Shown one piece after another: positions 10,201 through 18,904 of a stretch of DNA of 64,000 nucleotides. Source of the stretch: Atriophallophorus winterbourni (lineage: Eukaryota; Platyhelminthes; Trematoda; Plagiorchiida; Microphallidae); contig JACCGJ010020523.1 of the NCBI GenBank assembly GCA_013407085.1, forward strand, positions 114,539-178,538, in the 5' to 3' direction. The notes below the pieces were generated by a model. It saw only the letters and a program-made list of their open reading frames with translations. It did no database searches and had not been told where the DNA came from. Within the stretch, counting starts at the first letter, position 1. The number at the start of each line of letters is the position of its first letter. The translations under genes and the position numbers were made by a program.

Positions 10201-13200
10201 CGATCAAACGTCAACGACTCATTCGACACGGCCTCGAAGTAGACCGCTTCAGTTCGCGATGCCACATCCGTCCAGGAATAAGCGTGTCGAACCCATTGAT
10301 GCATTCGCCAAGATTTTTCTTCAATCGATTCGGCTTTTATGTAGGGTCCAGGCTAGTAAAAATGTACACGAGTCAATACATGTGTGTTGGCAATGCCAGA
10401 AATGGCAAAAGGGATTGACAGCCATCCACAATACTGTGTGATAGAAGGCAACTTTGATTGTACAATGTGTATATGAAACGGGCAGATGCAATGGTCACAT
10501 TATTCTTGTATACATACAGTACGTGAATCGCAAGGTAGTCATGCAATCCACCTTTTAACATGAACGCGATGCTGTCTAGTCGTTCAGAACTGGTATCTTA
10601 GGGGACCATCCATTGAGCCTTTGGCGAAAAAACCCTGAAGCCCAACACATCTGGTTGAGAGACCATCTAACAATTAACCATTGGTTTTCTGTTGGCATAG
10701 CATGACTCCAGACCTGTGGTTAACCATGATAATGATGAGGCTTATGATGATAAATAAACACAAAACCAGTATGGAAGTCTGCGTTTTGGCCAAATAGATA
10801 AAATATTGATGCGTTTGAACAGTGATAAGATTATGTGATTTGATGCTCAAATCATCACCGTTAGTAAAGAAGCTGTCCTTACTTGTACAGTTGGTGATAA
10901 GGGAACACCGAGGATAATAGCTCAAACATTAGTGCAAGGTTTACGGAAATCAGAAGAAATAGAATATCGAATATGGCCGGGAACGTGGTTAAACTCAACA
11001 GAGAGTAGAGCTGTTTGCCGGATACGCACGCGTATTACGTGTTCATGGGATGCAATTACAACATCTCATACAACAATATTCTTCAGAGCTAAAGTTTTAT
11101 TTACCTTTGATTCACTATTTGACGGCATGCAGCGCTTGAACCTGTGCACACAGCATGATACTATGTTTACGTGACTAAACACGGTGGTCGTGTCAGCCTT
11201 ATCGAAACTTGCCTCAAAGTTTACCGTTTCTCCACTGTTTCAAGACATAAAAATCTTGAGCTTACTGCATCCACCTGACGAGAGTATACAGCCTCAAAGC
11301 TTGGTGTAAACGTGTGTGCATGCGAATATATAATTCAACATTGTTTCTTTAATTCATGGAATTTTGATCATTACTTAATATAAATCGACATGTACAACAC
11401 GACAATTATTGAAAACGTGTAACTCACTGCCTCAGCAACTCTAGCGATGTTTCCGCAACCAGGAGAACGCGATGATCGTTGTTGTTTTAGTACTTCTTGA
11501 ATTGCTCCGGAGAGGCATTTCGCCAATTCAGATGGACTTGCTGGTGCCATACGGATAAATTCACTAGGCAAGACCTCTGGAACGCCTCCCGCCGCAGTAC
11601 TGACGACTAACAGTCTAGGGAAAGAATGGCACAAAAATTTGCCATGTTGTTATGTGAAAGCGTGAACTAGTTGTGAGAATTGAATGTTATTGGCGATATG
11701 CTGACAGAATCGCATGACGCGAATAAACAAAAGGAACGAGAAGGTGGAGGAACATTCAGGGAGTGAACTGCAGCTCGGAATCAACGATTTTGAATAAATG
11801 GATGAGGGGTTTCAGTTCGCAAACCTCCCGTACAGCAGGTGCAAGTTAACAACATTTGTAACGCATGCGAGTTGATGCCCGACAAATTACACAGTCGTAG
11901 TGAATAATAATAATAACAATGAATAATAACATTAATAATTCACATTCCTCGCATAACGTTTCCACTTAGAATTGGTCTACGGCAGACGTCAGCGCTGGAC
12001 GTGGCGCAAGTGATTCGGCGTCAGCAACCGAGGTTATTCGAATGCAAATATAACAAATAGATGAGAATAGATGGATAATAGATGGACAATACCTAACGCT
12101 TCCAGTAACTTTTCAAAATAAGCCTAATTAAGCTCAACAATTAATGGTCCCCAGGGAAAAACCATATAGAACCCCAGGTTGGAAATTTGGCAAAAAATAT
12201 TGAAGTTGATCGTGTTGGTCCGCACAAACCAGAAAATGTCGCCAACTAAATCCTTTGTAAACCGAAATCAACTGAGAAACTGGCCATACATGAGGTGACA
12301 AAAATCCGGCATTACGCCCAGGTCGCAGCACAAGCTGCGAATAAACATCACTGATATGGATTAAACTTTGAGTTTCAGCGCAATCGGTGATTTGTGAAAT
12401 ACAGTCGACGTTCAACAAATAGTGTCATTCAAAGATACGTCAGATTCGAAATTTAGTATGATTTCAGCGATCAATCAATCAGAAAATATCAGCATCTAAT
12501 CTATGATGTCTGTAAATAAGAGTAACCGTTATTGACTAGGCTATTCACATACGTTGAACACAATGCGGGAATAAACAATCGAGATGGTTGAAATGTAACA
12601 ATTCACCAATGACACTGGCCGTTGTAGAAAATGGCAGACAGCAGTCCCCTCGGTTATTGAATAGGATTTGTTATGGTTAATGGAACAGCGACTCACCCAC
12701 AAGAAACAGCCTCAAGCAACGCGATGCAAAAAGCCTCAGTAAGGGAGGTGTTCAAGAATATATCACCTTGTACCAGTACCTGGAAAAGACAAAGAATCGA
12801 TAACATCTGATATTCAATGTGTCAGTTGAAGAGAGTGTCAAATCCGCATGCCAACATTTGAATTTGGATAGAAAAACAATTTGTCACAAGTTGACAGGCA
12901 TGTAAATGTATTACAATACTTTGCGAAGGAGTAGTGGCCATTTTCTGCACGTAAACATAGTTTCTGATGGTTGGCTACCATCAAGTGAAGGGAGCGAGGT
13001 TAAATTCGGTGAGCTTTGAAACAATGAGCAGATAGGAAACAATGTGTAGCTATCAAACTACTTCTAATTACGAGTAGTACAACGAGCGACGGTAGTTGAA
13101 AACGGGATCCCGATTCCAGACCAAGCGAAGAGACTCTAATAAATGATCAGTTCGGTTGTCGTTCGAATCTCTGCAATTACACTTTAGTAACGGTTTCACG

Positions 13201-15883
13201 TTGCTTGCTATTATCATATTGGTAAATTAAGAACAGTTCAAATAAATCCTGAAGCTGTGGATAGAGATGGAAAACAAAAGTTTGCATTGAAAACGTGGTT
13301 AAATATGGTTAAAAGAACCCATTACGGTTCGAGGAATCTGGCTCGAGCGTTGAAAGGCTCATAGTAGACGGGCCGATTGCTCTTGAAGTTTTTGCCCTGT
13401 TACGGTGAAAAGAAATAATAACGCTCGTGAACGGTAGTTATTTATTCTTTCGGCCTCCTTTCAGAAGTTCATGTACTACTTATGTGTATACTCTGACTTT
13501 AAATGAAAAGAAATGCAGTTAATTGTTTCGAATTCGACGAGCCAAGGTGTTTGCAAGTAAAACCGCAAGGAGGTTTCAGAACAAGAATTGAAACGTGTCT
13601 TTGTCTGCACGACTTGACACCCCCAGGGATTCCAATAGGCTGTTTATTAACACGACTAATTAGAGGTGATGGTTGACGTGCTATTTAATCGCGTTCCTTG
13701 TTATGACGAATACCTTTAGTCTGGCGAAGCTTTTCTGTTAGAGGTTTAACGTTACTCAAAACTGCCCTAACCGATTGATTTCAAATTTATTTTTACCAAA
13801 CTGAGGTATCATCACGGCATATTATTTGAGTACCACTTCAAATTAATTGCAACCAGGACACGACAGTAAAATAGAATGGCCAACGTAGTCCGTACTTTTG
13901 CTTGTTGATCTAAATATGAGCACAAGGATATTGCCAAGCACCGGTGATTTTGGTAGAATCAATGCCCACAAGAGCATCCAGTATTTAATGCTAAGAAGTT
14001 TAAATTTATGCAACCAGGTTGTAAAATTGAGATTAAAATTTTTTGTTTACATTATGGATTAACGAAACGAAGAATCCACCCATTGCCAGTCGCTCATAGA
14101 TAATTTTCTATGCCATCTGCTACATTCCCGTGATCTCCATTCGGTATCGAGGCCTTCTCACAGAGAACATGAAATTCCGTCGATGAACCCCACCGGAATA
14201 AAATAAGAATGCCACGCTCAATGACTAAATAGGATACTACGAGTGTGTTTGTTGAGTTGCACTTTTTCCAAACGAGTGGAAATTGAATAACCTGGTAAGT
14301 ATTATGCAAACGTTATGGAATACCTAAAATATCGATTGGCAGATCGCAATTAATCGGGACGAAACTTTACAGAATATTTAGACATTCTCGGTAGACAGCA
14401 AAGCGGAGGTTTTTGAGTTTTTACTGCTCACACGTTTCTATTGTGATCATTTCTTTCTGATATAATCTGTTAACAATTGTCCATAGTCGCAGTTCAAATT
14501 GTTCAGAGTTGTGTTGTGCAGCGATTAATCGTTGATTTTATTATCGAATCTCCAAATATAAATGATATTTTAAAATGCTGTGCAAAGTTACAAATTTAGA
14601 TAAATAGAAGAGAGAATCGTGAAAATGTCGAATTGCAATGACAGAGAATTATAAAAAGACTATTTTAAGAGAGAAACACCGCCAAGGACGGTCCCAAGCA
14701 CGTTTGAGAAAGGAGGATGGTTGGGCTTAGGGCTAGCAACTCTATCCCGTAAAACCTACATTGCTACGGAAACGATGACAACAGATCCGTGGTTCGGTCA
14801 TGTCTGCAGGATGGATCCCAGTTCGCATACGAAGGTGGCCATGCACTGGCATCCGCAAGGTAAACGAAAAAGGGGACGGCTCAAGGAAACTTGGCGCAGA
14901 ACGTTGGAACGCGAACTACATGCACAAGGATTCACGGTGCAGACGGCAACGGAAGCAGCGACAAACCGGAACCACTAGCGTGAAGTTGTCTCGCCTCATG
15001 TGCCACCCGGCACGGAGAGGACTGAATGAATGAATTTTAAGAGGGAATGATTAAAAAACAAGTGAACAATCGAAGCCAGAGGGTACTCAACAACCTCGAC
15101 TTGATAGCCTATCGATAACACATGTAGAAATCCCAACAATGAGTCCAATCATCCCATTGGCTATTTTGCAACATCAAGCACTTGCGAGAACCGGTAGTCG
15201 GAGAAGTCGGAAAAAATCAAGCTGCTCTGTGAGCGATTGCACACTCAACCTATTAACTGGTGTAGCTAATTGGAGCTCAATGTCATAAACAAGTAATCTG
15301 GATTAAATCGATATTCAGGTATTAACATGGCACAATATAGTCACCGCTCTCACGGACGGTGCATTAATCGCAGGCATCGGAAACACCTTCAGTGATCCGC
15401 TTAATAATCCACAATTGAAGAAAAACAATGCATTGTTAATCTGATTTGGCCAACAAAGCTGCCCTAATTTAACTGAGCCGAAATAATTAAACACTAAGTA
15501 TAGTGGTCAAAAAGCAACTAAACACGCAAGATCGTGCTGGGCCGAAATGAAACAAAACTTTCACACCGCTCGCATCTTTTCTGATCACTACACAATGTAA
15601 GTATTTCAAAACACACTTGTCTAAACCAGTAATTCGTGCTATGGAAACGAAACAAAATTCACATTTCTAACCTGCTGCGTATCTTATTTGCGGAGTAGTT
15701 CTATGCGAGAATTTAGTCGGAAACGTTCACGTACCTCTTTTAGATCAAGCCTCGTAGGACCATCACCACCTAAAAACGGAACGCAAACTAAACACGTAGT
15801 AGAACGGGGGGAAAGCATTCAACGGTCTCGAAGCACTCGTCGATAATGAAGCGTAAGTTTTGATACAACGAACATAACTGACG
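7138..15883 (-). CDS. PIGA: PIG-A, catalytic subunit of the GPI-GlcNAc transferase (C-terminal half, six exons visible)
   Basis: PIG-A transfers GlcNAc from UDP-GlcNAc to phosphatidylinositol on the cytosolic face of the ER, the first step of GPI-anchor synthesis. Exons in transcript order: 15883-15841, 15769-about 15693, 12779-12697, 11614-11428, 10352-10189 and 7252-7138. The last four join in phase across GT/AG introns. They give, in order: [20 protein letters not shown] (glycosyltransferase-4 signature around the EAFC motif), [33 protein letters not shown], a membrane segment ([20 protein letters not shown]), and a short tail ending at TAG. The earlier exons carry LRFII and [17 protein letters not shown]. 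The order is that of animal PIG-A. The 5' exons (about the first 250 residues) are not found. Two junctions are unresolved: between the first two exons, and between the second and third. Confidence 0.87.
7253..8024. other. PIGA last intron, distal part: nothing recognised
   Basis: AT-rich intron sequence. A 94-residue plus-strand frame at 7418-7702 resembles nothing I know and is probably chance. Confidence 0.5.
8025..8725 (+). pseudogene. 5' end of an RTE-type LINE (endonuclease remnant)
   Basis: The plus strand carries a degenerate apurinic-type endonuclease. CWNV near 8402-8413 corresponds to the CWNVRTL start of the domain. Next come [22 protein letters not shown] near 8505-8570 (the substrate-contact region of the family) and [21 protein letters not shown] near 8650-8711 (where GDFNA or GDWNA normally sits). 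Stops and frame shifts separate these pieces. The block 8025-8280 upstream looks like this family's 5' leader. No RT follows; the remnant ends in unassigned sequence. It lies inside the last PIGA intron, antisense to the gene. Confidence 0.65.
8726..9180. other. no gene seen (PIGA intron)
   Basis: Intron sequence between the RTE fragment and the Penelope palindrome. A 78-residue minus-strand frame at 8918-9154 is unrecognised. Confidence 0.5.
9181..9924. repeat. Penelope-type inverted repeat (744-bp palindrome)
   Basis: Left arm 9181-9499 and right arm about 9592-9924 are imperfect reverse complements around a loop of about 90 bases. Both outer ends carry the motif ACGAAGCTTCTGTGTCAGAAG followed by CGAAACGTTACCAATAAA, which I recognise as the pseudo-LTR hammerhead segment of Penelope-like elements. 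Head-to-head or inverted partial copies are usual for that class. No Penelope RT or GIY-YIG coding region is present. It lies in the last PIGA intron. The right arm continues with related sequence to about 10050. Confidence 0.75.
9878..9920 (+). ncRNA. hammerhead ribozyme motif, type I, minimal
   Basis: All core elements are visible: CTGACGA (9883-9889), GAAA (9908-9911) and the cleavage triplet GTT (9913-9915). Stem II is GCTTCTG/CAGAAGC with a TGT loop (9891-9907). Stem I is TTGGT (9878-9882) paired with ACCAA (9916-9920). Stem III would be only AC/GT with no loop, and ACGT is self-complementary, so cleavage may need a dimer, as described for Penelope hammerheads. The matching end of the left arm reads CCGACGA, one core base changed, and is probably inactive. 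Confidence 0.72.
10189..10352 (-). CDS. PIGA: PIGA exon ([14 protein letters not shown])
   Basis: 164 bp. Acceptor TTTTTACTAG, donor CG/GTAACC. Begins in phase 0 ([13 protein letters not shown]) and ends two bases into an Arg codon. It contains [20 protein letters not shown], equivalent to the FYTWRNVAERTEKVY region of human PIG-A. Confidence 0.88.
10353..11427. other. PIGA intron, no other gene
   Basis: Between two PIGA exons. A minus-strand frame near 10674-10925 contains a hydrophobic run but has no splice signals that would put it into PIGA. No repeat was recognised. Confidence 0.5.
11428..11614 (-). CDS. PIGA: PIGA exon ([14 protein letters not shown])
   Basis: 187 bp. Acceptor TTTCCCTAG, donor GAGGCA/GTGAGT. 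The first base completes a Gly codon (SCG) from the previous exon. [19 protein letters not shown] is the most conserved stretch of the PIG-A family. The 3' part ([20 protein letters not shown]) is lineage-specific linker. Confidence 0.92.
11615..12696. other. PIGA intron with one unrecognised open frame
   Basis: Intron of 1.08 kb. It contains a 94-residue minus-strand frame (12134-12418) that shares no motif with PIG-A and lacks convincing splice sites. A short AAT-rich stretch lies near 11905-11940. Confidence 0.5.
12697..12779 (-). CDS. PIGA: PIGA exon ([11 protein letters not shown])
   Basis: 83 bp. Acceptor TTCTTTGTCTTTTCCAG, donor TGTGG/GTGAGT. It encodes [20 protein letters not shown] and LLEAVSC, the glycosyltransferase-4 motif around the nucleotide-sugar-binding acidic residue. 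Starts in phase 0 and ends two bases into a Gly codon. Confidence 0.92.
12780..13599. other. PIGA intron, nothing else seen
   Basis: No repeat or coding exon recognised. A short PIGA exon encoding the G...H..VR loop may be hidden between here and 15692. Confidence 0.4.
13600..13800 (+). repeat. degenerate Penelope pseudo-LTR copy
   Basis: An old relative of the right arm of the 9181-9924 palindrome. It shares, in order, a CTTGTTATGACGAATACCTT block, a decayed hammerhead (CTGGCGA..., then TTTAACGTTAC instead of GAAACGTTAC), and the T-rich segment after it near 13770-13795. Core bases of the ribozyme are lost. Confidence 0.55.
13801..14720. other. PIGA intron, no gene identified
   Basis: A 71-residue minus-strand frame (14094-14309) ends with [13 protein letters not shown], faintly like the H..VR loop of PIG-A, but splice sites and phase do not support it. 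Confidence 0.35.
14721..15035 (+). pseudogene. RTE-C: 3' end of an RTE-type LINE
   Basis: The C-terminal RTE signature is present: WFGHVCRMD, then [21 protein letters not shown] frame change follows, then the usual 3' end (CTCATGTGCCACCCGGCACG, then GGACTGAATGAATGAAT, a TGAA-type tail). This is a 5'-truncated copy with no RT palm, sitting in a PIGA intron antisense to the gene. Confidence 0.75.
15036..15692. other. PIGA intron, no gene identified
   Basis: AT-rich, without recognisable repeats. The end of the neighbouring PIGA exon is uncertain (see that entry). Confidence 0.45.
15693..15769 (-). CDS. PIGA: PIGA exon ([17 protein letters not shown])
   Basis: Acceptor CGTTCCGTTTTTAG before 15769. 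It encodes (G)[19 protein letters not shown], then SRIELL, matching GGEGPKR...EEVRERY...RVRLLG of human PIG-A. The 3' boundary is not clear. Reading on to the CAG/GTTAGA at 15672 puts a TAA in frame, so either a GC donor near 15690 plus a short missing exon, or a defect, must be assumed. Confidence 0.78.
15841..15883 (-). CDS. PIGA: PIGA exon ([13 protein letters not shown])
   Basis: [14 protein letters not shown] aligns with PELCQKYPDLNFII of human PIG-A, directly before the GG of the next exon. Acceptor TATCTATTTAG before 15883. The phase fits if the exon ends at 15841 (one base into a Gly codon), but the intron would then begin AC instead of GT. The true donor is unresolved. Confidence 0.55.
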
Positions 15884-16199
15884 CTAAATAGATACATTTT
15901 CTATACAAGAACCAGAACAAACTCGAATGATTTGGAAGAAGTTAGTTGAGGCAAGTACTACCTATGGGAAGTATTAATATAAAAAGCCGGGAGCGCTTGA
16001 TGATACCAAAAAATAAAGTGTAGTAGCATGGTAGTATAAATAGAATAGAATGGGTGATAACGGTTTGAATGGAGCCTGAATTCCTATTTTACGTATTATG
16101 CCCAAACGTCCAATTGCATACTTAACAAACGCTTGAACACTATTTTTTTGAAATGTGCATCCGATCATACTACCAGCTATGCTGAGTTCGGCGAACAAG
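15884..16199. other. no gene identified
   Basis: Upstream of the last visible PIGA exon. A 74-residue minus-strand frame (15974-16198) is open, but I could not place it in PIG-A with confidence. Confidence 0.4.
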
Positions 16200-16411
16200 C
16201 CGGGTTTATTGAGAGTTTATCTATTAGACACAGGAAAAATAGCTCGATGCTAAAAGCAAATCGATTCAAGAATTTGTGGTGGCAAAAGCGCTTAGCTTCA
16301 CAATAACAGAGCGTTAATAACGACGCTGATCGTTAACGTAGTTTTATGATTGAGTTTTCACGGCCACGTTAAGTAGACCATTCAGCAATCCACTATTCAA
16401 ATACATCGCTG

Positions 16412-16435
16412 GCTTTGATTGAGGTAATACTTTCT
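16412..16435 (+). repeat. left 24-bp target-site duplication
   Basis: Identical to 17707-17730. It begins GCTTTGATTGAGG and ends TACTTTCT. The uninterrupted relative at about 45953-45984 has this stretch once. Confidence 0.85.
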
Positions 16436-17706
16436 TCCTGAAGACTCAATCTTTTTTTGTATATATATTTATTGTCCTTATACGAATATCCTGTGGTGTT
16501 GTACAGCTACGAGCTTTTTATACCATAAATTCTTGAATCTTGATATCAGTGCTGACTGCTGCAGGCAGCTCGGGTCAATCGTTAGTCGACTTGTGATTGT
16601 CCTGGTCGTACGTGATTTATGAGTTCCCTTTCAATACTTCAAACCCTTGATACTAACTATGTCGAGCACAAAAAGGAAGTGGTCGAATGAATACGTTCAG
16701 TATGGATTCACGTGTATAGCGGAACGTGATGGGTCAGCGTCCTCAATGTATGAGCAATTGCAATGCACTTGGATGAACTCGCAAAGTCTCTCGACGGATA
16801 CTTCCCCACCAGAAACTCATCCAGCATGCGTAACACAGCCGTTCAAGTTTAGTGTTGCGACAGCAGATGTCAATGATGAATACCTGGACGAAATCATTGA
16901 ACTGCAGGAGAGCCAGGTTCAACAGCAACTCTTTAGAACAACAAAGCTCTCAACGTTTTGGTGTCAGCAAGTCGTTGCGTACCATCTTATTGCTAAGAAA
17001 GCCCTCGAGATTCTCATAACGTTTGTTACAACATATCTTTACGAGCAGTCCTTTCCGATGACGGTAAACATAAAAACGAAGAAAAGGAACAAACTTTGTT
17101 GCGAAAATGATATGAGAGTGGCACTTGCCAAGACGAAGCCGCGTATTCCTGAATTTGTCGCTGTGAGGCAAGAACAACGGTCACATTGATTTGCGGTAAA
17201 TATTCATTTCGTGTTTGTTTATTTGCGAAATTCATGTTGTGTTGGTTTTTTGTCTTTCAACACAGTGATTTTGTGTGCAAATGATGCATGAGACAGTTTT
17301 TGCACTTATACAGTATATATTTATATACATATCTTTTGAATTGGAACAAAAAACACTTTATTTTTCAAACTACGAAGGGTTCGATGAATGCATGCACGGA
17401 ACTTGTATGGTTCGGTACCACCAAAAAGGTTAAGAACCACTGGTTTAATACCTATCTACATGGCACATGTGATTTGACAGGTTGGTCGTACCAAACTCAG
17501 CCAACAGTGGCATATAAGCGCAAATTGGTAGGTTTTATATCTTGCAAACGTTTTCCTATTTCATGTGACGCCTGCTTAAATGCTGACTTCTTGATTTCAA
17601 CTTACCATAGTGCTTGTAGAATAGGAACCAATTTCCATCCTGTACATTCGTAACATGTTTATGAGTCGACTTACGCAAATCGGTTTGCCTATTTTCCTAT
17701 TACTTT
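16436..17706 (+). mobile_element. hAT-derived unit, copy 2 (inserted, with target duplication)
   Basis: A 1.27-kb copy of the unit at 1834-3101, differing by scattered substitutions. It is inserted in repeat R and flanked by 24-bp direct repeats. It contains the fusion gene at 16659-17189 and a hAT-end-like sequence (GGTTAAGAACCACTG, 17428-17442). The unit ends show neither terminal inverted repeats nor a poly-A or microsatellite tail. hAT transposition gives 8-bp duplications, so this copy was probably not placed by ordinary hAT transposition. Confidence 0.85.
16659..17189 (+). CDS. internally deleted hAT transposase, copy 2
   Basis: 176 residues, with the same N-terminus-to-dimerisation-domain fusion as 2056-2586 and roughly a dozen residue differences. 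It retains MSSTKRKWSNEYVQYGF and the C-terminal KKRNKLCCENDMRVALAK. The BED finger and catalytic core are missing at the same point, so the deletion preceded duplication. ATG chosen at 16659 as in copy 1. No frameshift or stop has accumulated in either copy, which may reflect youth or a kept function. Confidence 0.7.
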   Translation: MSSTKRKWSNEYVQYGFTCIAERDGSASSMYEQLQCTWMNSQSLSTDTSPPETHPACVTQPFKFSVATADVNDEYLDEIIELQESQVQQQLFRTTKLSTFWCQQVVAYHLIAKKALEILITFVTTYLYEQSFPMTVNIKTKKRNKLCCENDMRVALAKTKPRIPEFVAVRQEQRSH

Positions 17707-17730
17707 GCTTTGATTGAGGTAATACTTTCT
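17707..17730 (+). repeat. right 24-bp target-site duplication
   Basis: Identical to 16412-16435; the host repeat continues from CCGACAG. Confidence 0.85.
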
Positions 17731-17860
17731 CCGACAGCGATAGTGCAGCATTAACGAAAATTAAATGTAAATAAATCTCTATGGCCAGACACCAGAACGC
17801 CAATGCTGCTCAAACCATGTCACACGCAATTGTCTGGACCAATATCTGACATGTTTATAT

Positions 17861-18900
17861 AAGGAAGCATTTGCCACACTAGGGGGTCCCACATGGACCT
17901 CATAAAGCAGCTGTATGAAGGTGCCTCCTGTCAGGTAATTCACAACGGAAGACTTACCGATTTATTTGCAGTTGAGACTGGCGTCCGCCATGGATGCCTG
18001 TTGTCCCCAATGATTTTTCTGTTGGTAGTAGACTGGATAATGAAACAGACTGTAAAAGGTGAGAGGAATGGTAACGATTGAAAGTAATCCGAGCATTTGG
18101 AGTATCTGGAATACGCTGATGATGTCTGCTTCATATCACATGACCCCGACGTCTTTAGAGCAAGGCCGAAAGACTAGCACAATTTTTTCCTATGCAGGAC
18201 TACGCTTGAATACCGCAAAAACAGAAGTCCTCCGTGTGCTGACTGATTAGCACCCATCAATCACCATTAATGGTAAAGCAGTCAAACACGTCACGCAATT
18301 CGTCTACCTCGGCAGCATTGTTTCAATAAGTGTTGGCACAGGCGAAGACATAGTCACCAGAATCAGCAAAGCAAGATACGCGTCTAAATCTGTGAAGCCC
18401 ATTTGGGACTCGAAGGTTCTATCAAAACGCATGAAACTCCGTATATTCAGAAGCAACGTCAAATCCGTGTTACTTTATGGATCAGAAACCTAACGAGTGA
18501 CAGCAAAGTCTTCTGGCCGCTTGCAAGCATTCCACAATAATTGTTTTCGTCGAATTATTGGAGTAAAATGGCCAGAAAAGATAAGGAATCAAGACCTGTG
18601 GCAGATTGCTGCTGAGGTCCTGGTCGCCGGGCAGATCAGTAGAAAAATGTGGAAATGGTTTGGGCACACATTGTGGAAATTTTATGATGACATCACGCGT
18701 CATGTTCTGGTATGGAACACAATCGGAAGAGACGGGTCGGACGCTCAAGGCTATCTTGGAAGCGCTCGTGTGAAGAGGAAATTCGCAAGTGTGGACCTAA
18801 CTGGAACGACAACAAACTGTCTGCTATGGACAGACCAAATTGAAGACAAGTTGCTTAGGCCCTATGTTCCTCCAGGAAATCGAGGGATTAAGTAAGTAAG
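17861..18900 (+). pseudogene. RTE-A copy 1: RT palm to 3' end
   Basis: A 5'-truncated copy of the RTE-type LINE also present at 37.65-40.04 and 52.52-55.68 kb. It begins at MDLIKQLYEGASCQVIHNGR, then GVRHGCLLSPMIF and YADDVC (near 18112), and runs through the thumb (HNNCFRRIIGVKWPEKIRNQ) to the 3' end GCCCTATGTTCCTCCAGG and a short TAAG tail. Multiple stops and frame shifts (for example after GERNGND and near 18248) make it non-functional. Confidence 0.85.
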
Positions 18901-18904
18901 TTAT

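Larger units (their letters stand above)
16200..17860 (+). repeat. repeat R, copy A, split by the hAT-derived unit
   Basis: An old dispersed repeat whose other copies lie near 45430-46350 and 21849-22240. The two halves (16200-16411 and 17731-17860) line up with the continuous stretch 45830-46110. Shared landmarks include CACTATTCA before the insertion, and GTAGTGCAG, AAATGTAAATAAAT and CCAATATCTGAC after it. No coding potential was seen in this copy. Confidence 0.7.

Noticed and set aside
10674..10925. Hydrophobic minus-strand frame as the PIG-A membrane exon
   Set aside because: The exon at 7138-7252 fits in phase, sequence and splice signals; this one does not.
11260..11340. FEAVYSRQ on the minus strand as the PIG-A RTEKVY exon
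   Set aside because: 10189-10352 encodes SRTEAVY in a proper exon; the other is a short chance match.
12134..12418. 94-codon frame as a nested gene
   Set aside because: No motif, no splice signals, and it lies wholly inside a PIGA intron; not enough support.
14094..14309. [10 protein letters not shown] as the missing PIG-A loop exon
   Set aside because: Residues do not fit G...H..VR well, and no acceptor/donor pair gives the needed phase 0 end.
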